Source: Comamonadaceae bacterium (GTDB lineage Bacteria > Pseudomonadota > Gammaproteobacteria > Burkholderiales > Burkholderiaceae_C). From it: a stretch of DNA of 7,943 nucleotides. Where the stretch lies: assembly GCA_947494405.1 (NCBI GenBank), contig CANLWQ010000085.1, forward strand, positions 1 to 7,943. The letters run 5' to 3'. Positions 1 to 6,796 of this stretch are shown in pieces. Each line of letters begins with the position of its first letter. The stretch's first letter is position 1. Both the position numbers and the translations under genes were made by a program. The notes beneath the pieces were generated by a model. That model saw nothing but the letters and a program-made list of their open reading frames with translations, searched no databases and was not told the origin of the DNA.

Positions 1-547
1 ACACGCCACTTAAAAACGTCATGGGCGTGATGAGGAAGTTTTGAAACGAGGACATTTGGTCAAATTTGTCTGCCCACAAGCCGGCGATCAACCCCAAGGT
101 ACCCAGCATGGCCGCGCCCAACAAGGCAAACACCACAATCCAAACCGGCCAAACCACAGTGAGCGGCGCAAACCACACAGTGACCAGCAAAACACCCAAG
201 CCCACAGCCATGCCGCGCACGACAGCCGCCAAGACATAGGCGGCAAACCAGCTCCAGTGGCCCAAAGGCGTGAGCAAAATAAACACCAAATTGCCCATCA
301 TCTTGCTTTGCACCATCGAGGAAGAACTGTTGGCAAAAGCGTTTTGCAGCAAGCTCATCATCACCAAACCAGGCACCAAAAACGCGGTGTAACTGACACT
401 GTCGTAAACCGTGATGCGGCCTTCCAACAAATGCCCAAAAATCAACATGTACAAAAGCGCTGTGAGCACGGGCGCGGCAATGGTTTGGGCGCTGACTTTC
501 CAAAAGCGCAGCACTTCTTTGTAAAACAAAGCTTGCCAACCGGTCAT
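1..547 (-). CDS. yadH: ABC-2 type exporter permease, YadH-like (partial)
   Basis: The first 182 residues of an inner-membrane ABC-2 permease, read from the minus strand and cut by the left edge with the frame still open. It opens MTGWQALFYKEVLRFWKV, a typical short cytoplasmic N-terminus. Hydrophobic segments follow at about 22-40, 54-72, 101-126 and 131-157. The last visible part, GLWADKFDQMSSFQNFLITP then MTFLSGV, matches the E. coli YadH region IWAKKFDQ...LTPLTYLGGVF, as I recall it. Full-length family members have about 250 residues, so roughly 70 are missing. The ATG sits in an ATGA overlap with the yadG stop, so the two are translationally coupled and should form one transporter of two ATPases and two permeases. 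A different long open frame on the same strand (60-761) crosses this gene but has no family features. Confidence 0.88.
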   Translation of the reverse strand, partial: MTGWQALFYKEVLRFWKVSAQTIAAPVLTALLYMLIFGHLLEGRITVYDSVSYTAFLVPGLVMMSLLQNAFANSSSSMVQSKMMGNLVFILLTPLGHWSWFAAYVLAAVVRGMAVGLGVLLVTVWFAPLTVVWPVWIVVFALLGAAMLGTLGLIAGLWADKFDQMSSFQNFLITPMTFLSGV

Positions 548-1449
548 GATGCGGCCCCCATGACGTCCAAAAACACATCTTCCAAATCGGCTTTGCGAAT
601 TTCCACGTCTTGCGCCACCAAGCCAGCTTGGCGCAAGGCAGCCAAGTAGTGCTCGATTTGCGCCGCGTCATGCGCGGGGAACTGCACAATGCGGCCGGTA
701 ACCCTGGCTTGCGCGGCCAATTCGGGCGGCAGTTGTTCATCAAGCTTAAAGCGCAACACATTGCTGGAGGCGTTTTTCAACAAGTCGCAGGTGTTGTCCA
801 GCGCCACCACCCGTCCGTTTTTCAGCATAGCAATGCGCGCGCACAAAGCTTCAGACTCTTCCAAGTAATGGGTGGTCAACAGCACAGTGTGGCCTTCACG
901 GTTTAAGCGGGCAATGAATTGCCACAGGGTTTGGCGCAACTCCACATCCACACCTGCGGTGGGTTCATCCAGCACGATGACTGGGGGTTTGTGCACCAAG
1001 GCTTGGGCCACCAGCACCCGCCGCTTCATGCCGCCCGAGAGTTGGCGCATATTGTGGTCGGCCTTGTCGGCCAGCCCCAAGCAGTCGAGGAGTTCGTCTA
1101 ACCAAGCGTCGTTGCGGGTGATACCAAAATAGCCCGACTGAAACTTCAGGGCTTCGCGCACAGTGAAAAATGGGTCAAACACCAGTTCTTGGGGCACCAC
1201 GCCCAATATTTTGCGAACCTGCGCGGCCTGGGTTTGCACATCCAAGCCATGCACCTGTATGCGCCCACTGCTGGCCTGCATGAGGCCGGCCAAGATGCTG
1301 ATGAGCGTGGTTTTACCCGCGCCATTGGGCCCGAGCAAGCCGAAAAATTCGCCTTCTTGGATATCGAAGCTGATGCCATCGAGCGCCTTGAAAGCGCCAC
1401 GCGCGCCGTTGAAGGTTTTAGAAACCGACTGAAAAGAGATAGCTGTCAT
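544..1449 (-). CDS. yadG: ABC-2 type exporter ATP-binding protein, YadG-like
   Basis: A 301-residue cytoplasmic ATPase of the CcmA/YadG group that would pair with the permease encoded next. All nucleotide-binding motifs are intact: Walker A GPNGAGKTT at 40-48, Q-loop VPQE at 85-88, signature LSGGM at 137-141, Walker B VIVLDEP at 157-163 with E162, and H-loop H194 in TTHYLEE. LDEPTAGVDVELR and LLTTHYLEESEALC are characteristic of ABC-2 drug/polysaccharide-type exporters. After about 226 there is a C-terminal regulatory-like domain ending ADLEDVFLDVMG, as usual in this group. Length is near E. coli YadG (about 308). The start is supported by AAAGG 8 bases upstream and by the position of the motif-bearing domain. 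The TGA stop overlaps the permease ATG. The substrate of YadGH proteins is not known to me. Position after mlaB suggests, without proving, an envelope role. Confidence 0.88.
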   Translation of the reverse strand: MTAISFQSVSKTFNGARGAFKALDGISFDIQEGEFFGLLGPNGAGKTTLISILAGLMQASSGRIQVHGLDVQTQAAQVRKILGVVPQELVFDPFFTVREALKFQSGYFGITRNDAWLDELLDCLGLADKADHNMRQLSGGMKRRVLVAQALVHKPPVIVLDEPTAGVDVELRQTLWQFIARLNREGHTVLLTTHYLEESEALCARIAMLKNGRVVALDNTCDLLKNASSNVLRFKLDEQLPPELAAQARVTGRIVQFPAHDAAQIEHYLAALRQAGLVAQDVEIRKADLEDVFLDVMGAAS

Positions 1450-1451
1450 AA

Positions 1452-1485
1452 GTCAAGCCTTTGATTCTAAGGCTTAGCGCTTGAC
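1452..1485 (-). promoter_or_regulatory. Two overlapping inverted repeats covering the yadG ribosome site
   Basis: The 41-base gap between mlaB and the ABC ATPase holds two mutually exclusive stems. One is AAGCCTT at 1455-1461 with AAGGCTT at 1469-1475, a 7-base perfect stem with a 7-base loop. The other is GTCAAGC at 1452-1458 with GCTTGAC at 1479-1485, also 7 perfect pairs. In the transcript the likely Shine-Dalgarno AAAGG (1458-1462, 8 bases before the ATG) is paired in the first and mostly exposed in the second. There is no T-run, so it does not look like a terminator. The structure is seen in the sequence. A regulatory role is inferred. Confidence 0.45.
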
Positions 1486-1490
1486 GGGAA

Positions 1491-1772
1491 CTATGACTGT
1501 AAATGCAGCAAGTCTTGCACGCCATAGACGCGTGCCAAGGCCAGCGCCTTGGCTGGCAGACCGCTGACTTGAAGCGTGTGCTGGTGCAGGGCCGCTTCAC
1601 GCAAACCCGCTAAGAGAACGGCCAAAGCCGAGGAATCAAATTGAGTCAATCTGGATGCATCAATTTGCAGCAGGGGCTGGGTGCGCGCCAAGTCACAAAC
1701 CTGGGCGGCTACCGCACTTGCTTGGTCATGGGTGAGCTGGGCGGGCAATTGAAAAACGCCGTTTTCACTCAT
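1491..1772 (-). CDS. mlaB: STAS-domain protein MlaB of the Mla transporter
   Basis: A 93-residue cytoplasmic STAS-domain protein, the size expected for MlaB (E. coli about 97). In the family it binds the MlaF ATPase and is needed for assembly and activity of MlaFEDB. The strand-helix pattern of a STAS domain is visible: LLQIDAS at about 34-40, then the diagnostic loop LTQFDSSALAVLLAGL at 42-57, where D46-S47 occupy the position of the E. coli DTGG motif, so serine replaces the key threonine. The end is LARVYGVQDLLHLQS, resembling the ALAKLYNL region of the E. coli protein. It starts in an ATGA overlap with mlaC and has no clear ribosome site of its own, so it is probably translated by coupling. 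STAS sequences diverge strongly, so the assignment leans on position as well as motif. Confidence 0.9.
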   Translation of the reverse strand: MSENGVFQLPAQLTHDQASAVAAQVCDLARTQPLLQIDASRLTQFDSSALAVLLAGLREAALHQHTLQVSGLPAKALALARVYGVQDLLHLQS

Positions 1773-2386
1773 TTGCGGCTATTGGATTTGTTGCGCTCGG
1801 CCAAGGTGTTAATCAAACCGTCTATACCTTTGGCGTTGATTTCTTGGGAAAACTGGGTGCGGTAGTTATCGACCAACCACACGCCCAGCAAATTGAAGTT
1901 GTAAATCTTCCAACCCCCTGGGGCATCAGCACTTTTTTCCAGACGGTAGTCCAAAGGCAATGGCTCTTTGCCGCCACGTATTTCTGAGCGCACCAACACC
2001 TCGTTGTCTTCGGGGTTGCCCTTAAAGCCCTTGACCACGATGGATTGGTTTTCTTTGGCCTGCGACAAAGCACCTGAGTAACTGCGCACCAAAAGCATTT
2101 TGAATTCTTCTTGCAAACGCTTTTGCTGTTCTGGCGTGGCTTGACGCCAAGCGGGACCCACTGCAGAAGCGGTCATGCGCTGGAAGTTGACATTGGGCAG
2201 CACCCGAGTGTCGACCAAATTGGCCAGCTTTTGCAGGTCGCCGGCTTTGACCGCTGGGTCTTTACGCACCACCTCCATCAATTCATTGGAGAGTTCTTGC
2301 ATGAAGACATCTGGGGCCTGCTGCGCGGCTTGCACAGGCAAGGCAGCAAAAAAACCAAAGACAACTGGGGCCAACCTTTTCCACAT
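1769..2386 (-). CDS. mlaC: Periplasmic phospholipid-binding protein MlaC
   Basis: A 205-residue soluble periplasmic carrier of the MlaC/Ttg2D family, which shuttles phospholipid between MlaA at the outer membrane and the MlaD ring at the inner membrane. The chosen start gives a clean signal peptide (MWKRLAPVVFGFFAALPVQA, with likely cleavage after VQA at residue 20). Conserved blocks follow: residues near 50-65 (LVDTRVLPNVNFQRMT), EFKMLLVRSYSGAL, then the C-terminal YRLEKSADAPGGWKIYN and LLGVWLVDNYRTQF. Length is close to E. coli MlaC (211). An in-frame ATG at 2422 would add 12 residues ahead of the signal peptide, but it has no ribosome site, while AAGAAGG precedes the ATG at 2386 by 7 bases. 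The TGA stop overlaps the mlaB ATG by 4 bases. Confidence 0.95.
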   Translation of the reverse strand: MWKRLAPVVFGFFAALPVQAAQQAPDVFMQELSNELMEVVRKDPAVKAGDLQKLANLVDTRVLPNVNFQRMTASAVGPAWRQATPEQQKRLQEEFKMLLVRSYSGALSQAKENQSIVVKGFKGNPEDNEVLVRSEIRGGKEPLPLDYRLEKSADAPGGWKIYNFNLLGVWLVDNYRTQFSQEINAKGIDGLINTLAERNKSNSRK

Positions 2387-2393
2387 GGAAAAA

Positions 2394-2400
2394 CCTTCTT
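2394..2400 (-). promoter_or_regulatory. Ribosome binding site deciding the mlaC start
   Basis: The minus strand reads AAGAAGG, ending 7 bases before the ATG at 2384-2386. The alternative in-frame ATG at 2420-2422 is preceded only by an AT-rich run without purine-rich similarity to the 16S rRNA tail, so the downstream start is preferred. Confidence 0.8.
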
Positions 2401-2424
2401 TTGAATTCAACAAGGGGGACATTA

Positions 2425-3177
2425 TTATTTATTTGAGATATCTTTATCAGGTCTATCAAAATTTTCTTGCCCGTCATCTGCATCTGTTGGCGGGCCGCGC
2501 CTGGTTTCAGCTTGACGTTTTTGCAAATAAGCATCTCTCACAAAACTGTATTTATCCAAAGCCATCTCATTTAAGCGGTCGTCCATGCCCAAAAACCGGG
2601 CTCTTTTGTCGACCAAACGCAAAACTGTACCTTGATTGCGAGAGGCCACAGGGTTGATATAGCCCCAAGGGTCCCCTTGGCTGTCAACCAGTAACGCGGC
2701 AGCGTCCCTAACGGTAGACGGGCCCATCAGGGGCAACACCACATAAGGACCCGCGGGCATGCCCCAGTAACCCAAGGTTTGCCCAAAATCAGCCGGGTGC
2801 TTTTGCAAGCCCAAGGGCGTGCCCACATCCAAGAGACCATACAAGCCAACAACGGAATTGATCGCCACCCGCACACCGGTTTCGACGGTTTCTTTGGGTT
2901 TGAGTTGCAAGCCATTGTTCACCACCGACCACACATCACGCAAATTGCCAAAAAAGTTTTGCACAGTGGTTTGCAGCAAATTGGGTGTGTAGTCACGGTA
3001 GGTTTTGGCCACCGGTCTGAGCACGGCTTGGTCAACGTTGTCGTTGAAGGCGTCTATGCGGCGGTTGGTGGCCTCAAACGGGTCCAGGGGATTGCCACCC
3101 GAGGTGCTGGCGCAACCGGTCATGGCCAAACAGCCCCATATCAGCAGCCAAGAAAAACGATGAGACAAGCCCTGCAT
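2425..3177 (-). CDS. mlaA: Outer-membrane lipoprotein MlaA (VacJ)
   Basis: A 250-residue lipoprotein of the VacJ/MlaA family. It sits in the outer membrane, usually with a trimeric porin, and removes misplaced phospholipid from the outer leaflet for MlaC. The signal peptide is residues 1-21, followed by lipobox MTGC with the lipidated cysteine at 22. Alanine at the next position, and no aspartate, fits sorting to the outer membrane. The family signature begins at about 30 (PLDPFEATNRRIDAFND) and continues LRPVAKTYRDYTP. Further conserved blocks include FFGNLRDVWSVVNNGLQ, ADFGQTLGYWGMPAGPYVVLP and RDAAALLVD. The C-terminal tail is hydrophilic and acidic. Length matches E. coli (251). It lies 2 bases after mlaD with only weak Shine-Dalgarno similarity, so coupled translation is likely. 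Its place between mlaD and mlaC differs from E. coli, where mlaA is unlinked. Confidence 0.96.
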   Translation of the reverse strand: MQGLSHRFSWLLIWGCLAMTGCASTSGGNPLDPFEATNRRIDAFNDNVDQAVLRPVAKTYRDYTPNLLQTTVQNFFGNLRDVWSVVNNGLQLKPKETVETGVRVAINSVVGLYGLLDVGTPLGLQKHPADFGQTLGYWGMPAGPYVVLPLMGPSTVRDAAALLVDSQGDPWGYINPVASRNQGTVLRLVDKRARFLGMDDRLNEMALDKYSFVRDAYLQKRQAETRRGPPTDADDGQENFDRPDKDISNK

Positions 3178-3179
3178 AT

Positions 3180-3659
3180 TTATTTGCCGTCCGTGTTGGC
3201 TGCTGGTTCGGCGGCTTTGTTGTAGAGAAAACGGCTGATGAGGTTCTCTAGCACCACTGCCGACTGGGTGTCTTGCACCTTGTCGCCCTCGGCCAAGGTT
3301 TTCTCGTCTGCACCGGCTTCAATGCCAATGTATTGCTCGCCCAGCAAACCACTGGTGAGAATTTTCAAAGAACTGTCTTTGGGAAATTGGTGCTGGGTTT
3401 CAATCGCCATGACCACTTTGGCTTGGTAAGTTTTGCTATCGAAGACGATGTTTTTAACGCGCCCAACCACCACGCCCGCGCTTTTCACCGCCGCTTGTTT
3501 TTTCAAGCCGCCAATATTGTCGAAAAGGGCTGTGACTTGATAGGTTTTTTGGAAACTCAGGCTGAGCAAATTGGCCGACTGCAAAGCCAAAAACAGCAGC
3601 GCTGCCGCGCCAATAAGCACCAACATACCCACCCATATATCGTTGTTCGAGCGTTGCAT
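3180..3659 (-). CDS. mlaD: Mla phospholipid transporter MCE-domain protein MlaD
   Basis: A 159-residue single-pass inner-membrane protein with one periplasmic MCE domain. In the family, six copies form a ring with a hydrophobic central channel through which lipids pass between MlaE and MlaC. A transmembrane helix spans about 8-28 (WVGMLVLIGAAALLFLAL). The MCE domain spans about 38-115, with LFDNIGGLKKQAAVKSAGVVVG at its start in two adjoining pieces (LFDNIGGLKK, then QAAVKSAGVVVG). The conserved pore-loop motif TSGLLGEQYIGI is at 102-113. A short hydrophobic helix near 133-146 (SAVVLENLISRFLY) matches the channel-lining C-terminal helix. The tail after 147 is brief, making it somewhat shorter than E. 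coli MlaD (about 183). The start is set by GAAGAGG 8 bases upstream. The TAA stop is 2 bases before mlaA. Confidence 0.95.
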   Translation of the reverse strand: MQRSNNDIWVGMLVLIGAAALLFLALQSANLLSLSFQKTYQVTALFDNIGGLKKQAAVKSAGVVVGRVKNIVFDSKTYQAKVVMAIETQHQFPKDSSLKILTSGLLGEQYIGIEAGADEKTLAEGDKVQDTQSAVVLENLISRFLYNKAAEPAANTDGK

Positions 3660-3667
3660 TTCTTGAA

Positions 3668-3674
3668 CCTCTTC
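3668..3674 (-). promoter_or_regulatory. Ribosome binding site of mlaD
   Basis: The minus strand reads GAAGAGG, ending 8 bases before the mlaD ATG and overlapping the mlaE TGA stop. This is one of the strongest Shine-Dalgarno sequences in the run and fixes the mlaD start. Confidence 0.8.
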
Positions 3675-4455
3675 AAATAGTAAACATCAATGCCGTGAGC
3701 ACAAAGTCTAAGGCCAGCACACTCAAAGACGCCAGCACCACAGTTCGCGTGGTGGCCCTTGCCACACCCTCTGGCGTGGGTTGCGCCTCAAAACCTTGAC
3801 GCAAGGCCACAAAACTGACGGTGGTGCCAAACACCAGACTTTTCACCACGCCATTGCCCACATCCCGCCAAACATCGACCCCGCTTTGCATCTGTCCCCA
3901 AAACGAGCCGCTGTCGACCCCAATCATCACCACACCCACAACCCAGCCGCCCAAAATACCCACCGCACTGAATACCGCCGAGAGTATGGGCATGACAAAC
4001 ACGCCAGCCCAAAAACGGGGCGCCAAAATACGCCTCACCGGATCGATGGCCATCATCTCCATGGCGCTGAGTTGCTCGCCAGCTTTCATCAAACCAATCT
4101 CAGCCGTCAGTGAGGTGCCAGCCCGGCCCGCAAACAACAATGCACTGACCACCGGTCCGAGTTCTCGCACCAAGCTCAAAGCCACCAACAAGCCTAAGGC
4201 AGAAGCCGATCCATAGCGCTGCAGCGTGTAATAGCCTTGCAATCCCAACACAAAGCCCACAAACAGGCCAGACACCGAAATGATGGCCAGTGAATAGTTG
4301 CCCAAAAAATGCATTTGGTCGCGTACCAAACCAAAGCGTCGCAAGCAGCTGGGTGCACACAGGAGTAACTGCCAAAACAAGCGTGTGGCATGACCAATGT
4401 CGGCCACGACCACGCGAAGCGTCCATCCCAAATGGGCTAAACCGCGAACTATCAT
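3673..4455 (-). CDS. mlaE: Mla phospholipid transporter permease MlaE
   Basis: A 260-residue integral inner-membrane protein of the MlaE/Ttg2B permease family, the same length as the E. coli protein. It forms the membrane core of MlaFEDB, below the MlaD ring and above the MlaF dimer. Hydrophobic segments are seen around residues 52-74, 87-110, 150-180 and 235-258, preceded by an N-terminal amphipathic/hydrophobic stretch (about 8-35). The family signature is clear: LVRELGP at 95-101, AGRAGTSLTAEIG at 109-121, then KAGEQLSAMEMM at 124-135 and DPVRR at 138-142. The latter stretch is the coupling-helix region that meets the ATPase. The start overlaps the mlaF stop in an ATGA, indicating coupled translation. 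The TGA stop lies 13 bases before mlaD and overlaps its ribosome binding site. Confidence 0.96.
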   Translation of the reverse strand: MIVRGLAHLGWTLRVVVADIGHATRLFWQLLLCAPSCLRRFGLVRDQMHFLGNYSLAIISVSGLFVGFVLGLQGYYTLQRYGSASALGLLVALSLVRELGPVVSALLFAGRAGTSLTAEIGLMKAGEQLSAMEMMAIDPVRRILAPRFWAGVFVMPILSAVFSAVGILGGWVVGVVMIGVDSGSFWGQMQSGVDVWRDVGNGVVKSLVFGTTVSFVALRQGFEAQPTPEGVARATTRTVVLASLSVLALDFVLTALMFTI

Positions 4456-5276
4456 TTGGCCCCTCTCGGCGCTTGCACGCCAAAGTCTTGGGCAACGCCT
4501 GTCGCCGGATAGTGGAACTGCACCGGTCCATCGGGCGCGGCGCTGACAAACTGGTGCACCAAGGGGTCACGGCTTTCTCGCACTTCTTCGGGCGTGCCTT
4601 GCGCGGCGATGCGCCCGTTGGCCAGCACAATGACCTGGTCGGCTATAGCGAAAGTTTCATCCAAGTCGTGCGAGACGATGATGCTGGTCAAACCTAAAGC
4701 GTCATTCAACTGGCGAATCAAACGCGCCGCCGTGCCCAAAGAAATGGGGTCTAAGCCGGCAAAAGGTTCGTCGTACATCACCAACTCGGGGTCGAGTGCA
4801 ATAGCGCGTGCCAAAGCCACACGCCGCGCCATACCGCCGGATATTTCGCTGGGCAGCAAATCGCGCGCACCGCGCAAACCCACCGCCTCTAATTTCATCA
4901 ACACAATATCGCGCACCATGGCCTCGGGCAAATCGGTGTGCTCGCGCAAGGGAAAAGCCACGTTGTCAAACACACTGATGTCGGTGAACAAAGCGCCAAA
5001 CTGAAACAACATGCCCATGCGCCGGCGCGCGGCGTACAGCTGGTCGTGAGAGAGTTGGGAGACCTCTTGACCGTCAAACAGCAAGCTGCCTGACTGGGCT
5101 GTGTACTGCCCGCCAATCAAGCGCAAAACCGTGGTTTTGCCCCCTCCAGAAGCGCCCATGAGCGCGGTGATTTTGCCGCGCGGCACCTCCAAGCTGACGC
5201 CTTGCAAAATGGCTCTGTCACCATAAGCAAAGTGCAGATCGCGTAAAACGACCAAAGGCGTGGAAGAAGAGGACAT
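4452..5276 (-). CDS. mlaF: Mla phospholipid transporter ATP-binding protein MlaF
   Basis: A 274-residue cytoplasmic ATPase that powers the inner-membrane MlaFEDB complex, which handles phospholipids moving between inner and outer membrane. The nucleotide-binding motifs are intact: Walker A GASGGGKTT at 41-49, Q-loop glutamine at 92 (MLFQFGALF), signature ISGGMARR at 145-152, Walker B LVMYDEP at 165-171 with the catalytic glutamate E170, and the H-loop histidine at 203 (VSHDLDE). The stretch FQFGALFTDISVFDNVAFPL is typical of MlaF. The C-terminal extension after about residue 240 corresponds to the part that, in E. coli MlaF, contacts the partner subunit. Length is near the E. coli protein (about 269). 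Only weak Shine-Dalgarno similarity is visible before the ATG. With just 11 bases after gltD, it is probably translated from a shared transcript. Its stop overlaps the mlaE start by 4 bases. Confidence 0.96.
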   Translation of the reverse strand: MSSSSTPLVVLRDLHFAYGDRAILQGVSLEVPRGKITALMGASGGGKTTVLRLIGGQYTAQSGSLLFDGQEVSQLSHDQLYAARRRMGMLFQFGALFTDISVFDNVAFPLREHTDLPEAMVRDIVLMKLEAVGLRGARDLLPSEISGGMARRVALARAIALDPELVMYDEPFAGLDPISLGTAARLIRQLNDALGLTSIIVSHDLDETFAIADQVIVLANGRIAAQGTPEEVRESRDPLVHQFVSAAPDGPVQFHYPATGVAQDFGVQAPRGAK

Positions 5277-5287
5277 AGACCGCTACT

Positions 5288-6766
5288 TTAACGCGGCAAC
5301 TCGCTCTCACCCATCAGGTACTGATCGATGGTGCGTGCGGCTTGTCGGCCTTCGCGAATCGCCCAGACCACCAAGGACTGGCCGCGGCGCATGTCACCGG
5401 CGGCAAACACCTTGGGCACATTGGTGATGTAGCCGCCTTCTTCGCTATGTGCTCGGGCATTGCCCCGGGCGTCTTTGTCCACCCCAAAAGCATCGAGCAC
5501 GGTGGCCACAGGGTTGGTGAATCCCATGGCCAACAGCACCATATCGGCTGGGTATTCTTTTTCTGTGCCGGCCACTTCGGTGAGTTTGCCGTCTTTCATT
5601 TCGACACGCACAGTTTTCAAGCCAGTGATTTTTCCATTTTGACCAATGAATTCTTTGGTAGAGATGGCGAATTCGCGTTCCAGAACGCCTTTTTCAGCGC
5701 CTTCTTCATGGCTGGAACTGGTGCGTAATTTCAAAGGCCAGTAGGGCCAGATCATGGCTTTGTTTTCGTGCTCGGGTGGCTGGGGCATGACCTCGAACTG
5801 GGTGACGCTGGCCGCGCCGTGGCGTGTGCTGGTGCCCACGCAGTCGCTGCCGGTGTCGCCCCCGCCAATCACGATCACGTGTTTGCCATCGGCGCGGAGT
5901 TGGTCTTTCACTTTGTCGCCTGCGACGATTTTGTTTTGCTGGGGCAAAAACTCCATGGCGAAATGCACGCCAGACAAGTCGCGCCCGGGCACGGGCAAAT
6001 CCCGCGACTGCTCGGCGCCACCGCTGAGCAGCACCGCGTCAAATTCTTTTTTCAGCTGTTCAGCGCTGATGGTTTCCTTGGCCCAGTTGGTGACCTTGGT
6101 GTCCTTGGGCCAGTTGCCCACCAACACACCGGTTTTGAACACCACGCCCTCGGCCTGCATTTGCTCGACACGGCGATCGATATGGATTTTTTCCATTTTG
6201 AAGTCGGGAATGCCATAGCGCAACAAGCCGCCCACTCGGTCGTTTTTCTCAAACACGGTGACTTCATGGCCCACCCGCGCCAACTGCTGGGCGGCGGCCA
6301 TGCCTGCGGGACCAGCGCCAATCACAGCGACTTTTTTGCCGGTCTTTTTGGTCGGTGGCTGAGGCACAACCCAACCCTCGGCCCAGCCACGGTCAATGAT
6401 GGCGTGCTCTATGGACTTGATGCCCACCGCGTCACCATTGAAATTGACCACGCAAGCGGCCTCGCAAGGTGCGGGGCAAATGCGGCCGGTGAACTCGGGG
6501 AAATTATTGGTGCTGTGCAGTACCGTCAAGGCGTTGTGCCATTGGTCGTTGAACACCAAATCATTGAAGTCGGGGATGATGTTGTTGACCGGGCAGCCAC
6601 TGTTGCAAAACGGTGTGCCGCAGTCCATGCAACGCGCGCTTTGGTCTTTGGCCTGCGCCGGCGTCAAGCCGATCACAAACTCTTTGTAATGTTTCAAGCG
6701 CTCGGGCACGGGCTTGTAGCCCTCTTCGATACGCTCAAACTCCATGAAACCGGTGATTTTTCCCAT
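5288..6766 (-). CDS. gltD: Glutamate synthase small subunit
   Basis: A 492-residue flavoprotein that oxidises NADPH and passes electrons through FAD and iron-sulfur clusters to GltB. The N-terminal part carries the cysteines for [4Fe-4S] binding: C46, C49, C54 and C58 ([14 protein letters not shown]), then C97, C101 and C105 (CPAPCEAAC). An FAD-type Rossmann motif, [15 protein letters not shown], lies at 148-162. The NADPH-type motif [12 protein letters not shown] is at 300-311. A C-terminal FAD-contact segment, [19 protein letters not shown], is at 455-473. The start is supported by the conserved opening [10 protein letters not shown] and by an AAGGA ribosome site 10 bases upstream. From memory of the family, the MGK..GFME opening, the [11 protein letters not shown] / [10 protein letters not shown] segment near 327-356 and the length match the longer type found in Bacillus and many betaproteobacteria more than the roughly 472-residue E. 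coli type. It lies 30 bases after gltB and 11 bases before mlaF. Confidence 0.97.
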   Translation of the reverse strand: MGKITGFMEFERIEEGYKPVPERLKHYKEFVIGLTPAQAKDQSARCMDCGTPFCNSGCPVNNIIPDFNDLVFNDQWHNALTVLHSTNNFPEFTGRICPAPCEAACVVNFNGDAVGIKSIEHAIIDRGWAEGWVVPQPPTKKTGKKVAVIGAGPAGMAAAQQLARVGHEVTVFEKNDRVGGLLRYGIPDFKMEKIHIDRRVEQMQAEGVVFKTGVLVGNWPKDTKVTNWAKETISAEQLKKEFDAVLLSGGAEQSRDLPVPGRDLSGVHFAMEFLPQQNKIVAGDKVKDQLRADGKHVIVIGGGDTGSDCVGTSTRHGAASVTQFEVMPQPPEHENKAMIWPYWPLKLRTSSSHEEGAEKGVLEREFAISTKEFIGQNGKITGLKTVRVEMKDGKLTEVAGTEKEYPADMVLLAMGFTNPVATVLDAFGVDKDARGNARAHSEEGGYITNVPKVFAAGDMRRGQSLVVWAIREGRQAARTIDQYLMGESELPR

Positions 6767-6776
6767 GATATGTGTA

Positions 6777-6784
6777 TCCTTTTT
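6777..6784 (-). promoter_or_regulatory. Ribosome binding site of gltD
   Basis: The minus strand reads AAAAAGGA here, ending 10 bases before the gltD ATG. It is the best Shine-Dalgarno match in the 30-base gltB-gltD gap and supports the start at 6766. Confidence 0.75.
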
Positions 6785-6796
6785 ATGCGCTTAAGA

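Noticed and set aside
41..649. A 202-codon plus-strand open frame rich in histidine, glutamine and lysine.
   Set aside because: It lies opposite the YadH-like permease and the yadG 3' end. Its composition is what results from reading hydrophobic membrane-protein codons backwards.
60..761. A 233-codon minus-strand open frame crossing the yadG/yadH junction.
   Set aside because: It is out of frame with both the ATPase and the permease, each of which has clear family motifs. Its cysteine- and histidine-rich sequence is typical of a shifted frame.
2665..2680. Inverted repeat CCAAGGG-TC-CCCTTGG.
   Set aside because: It lies inside mlaA codons, has a 2-base spacer and no following T-run. No role can be argued without conservation data.
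5280..5296. Possible stem CCGC/GCGG over the gltD stop and the gltD-mlaF gap.
   Set aside because: Only 4 base pairs with a 9-base loop and no T-run, so it is too weak to call a terminator.
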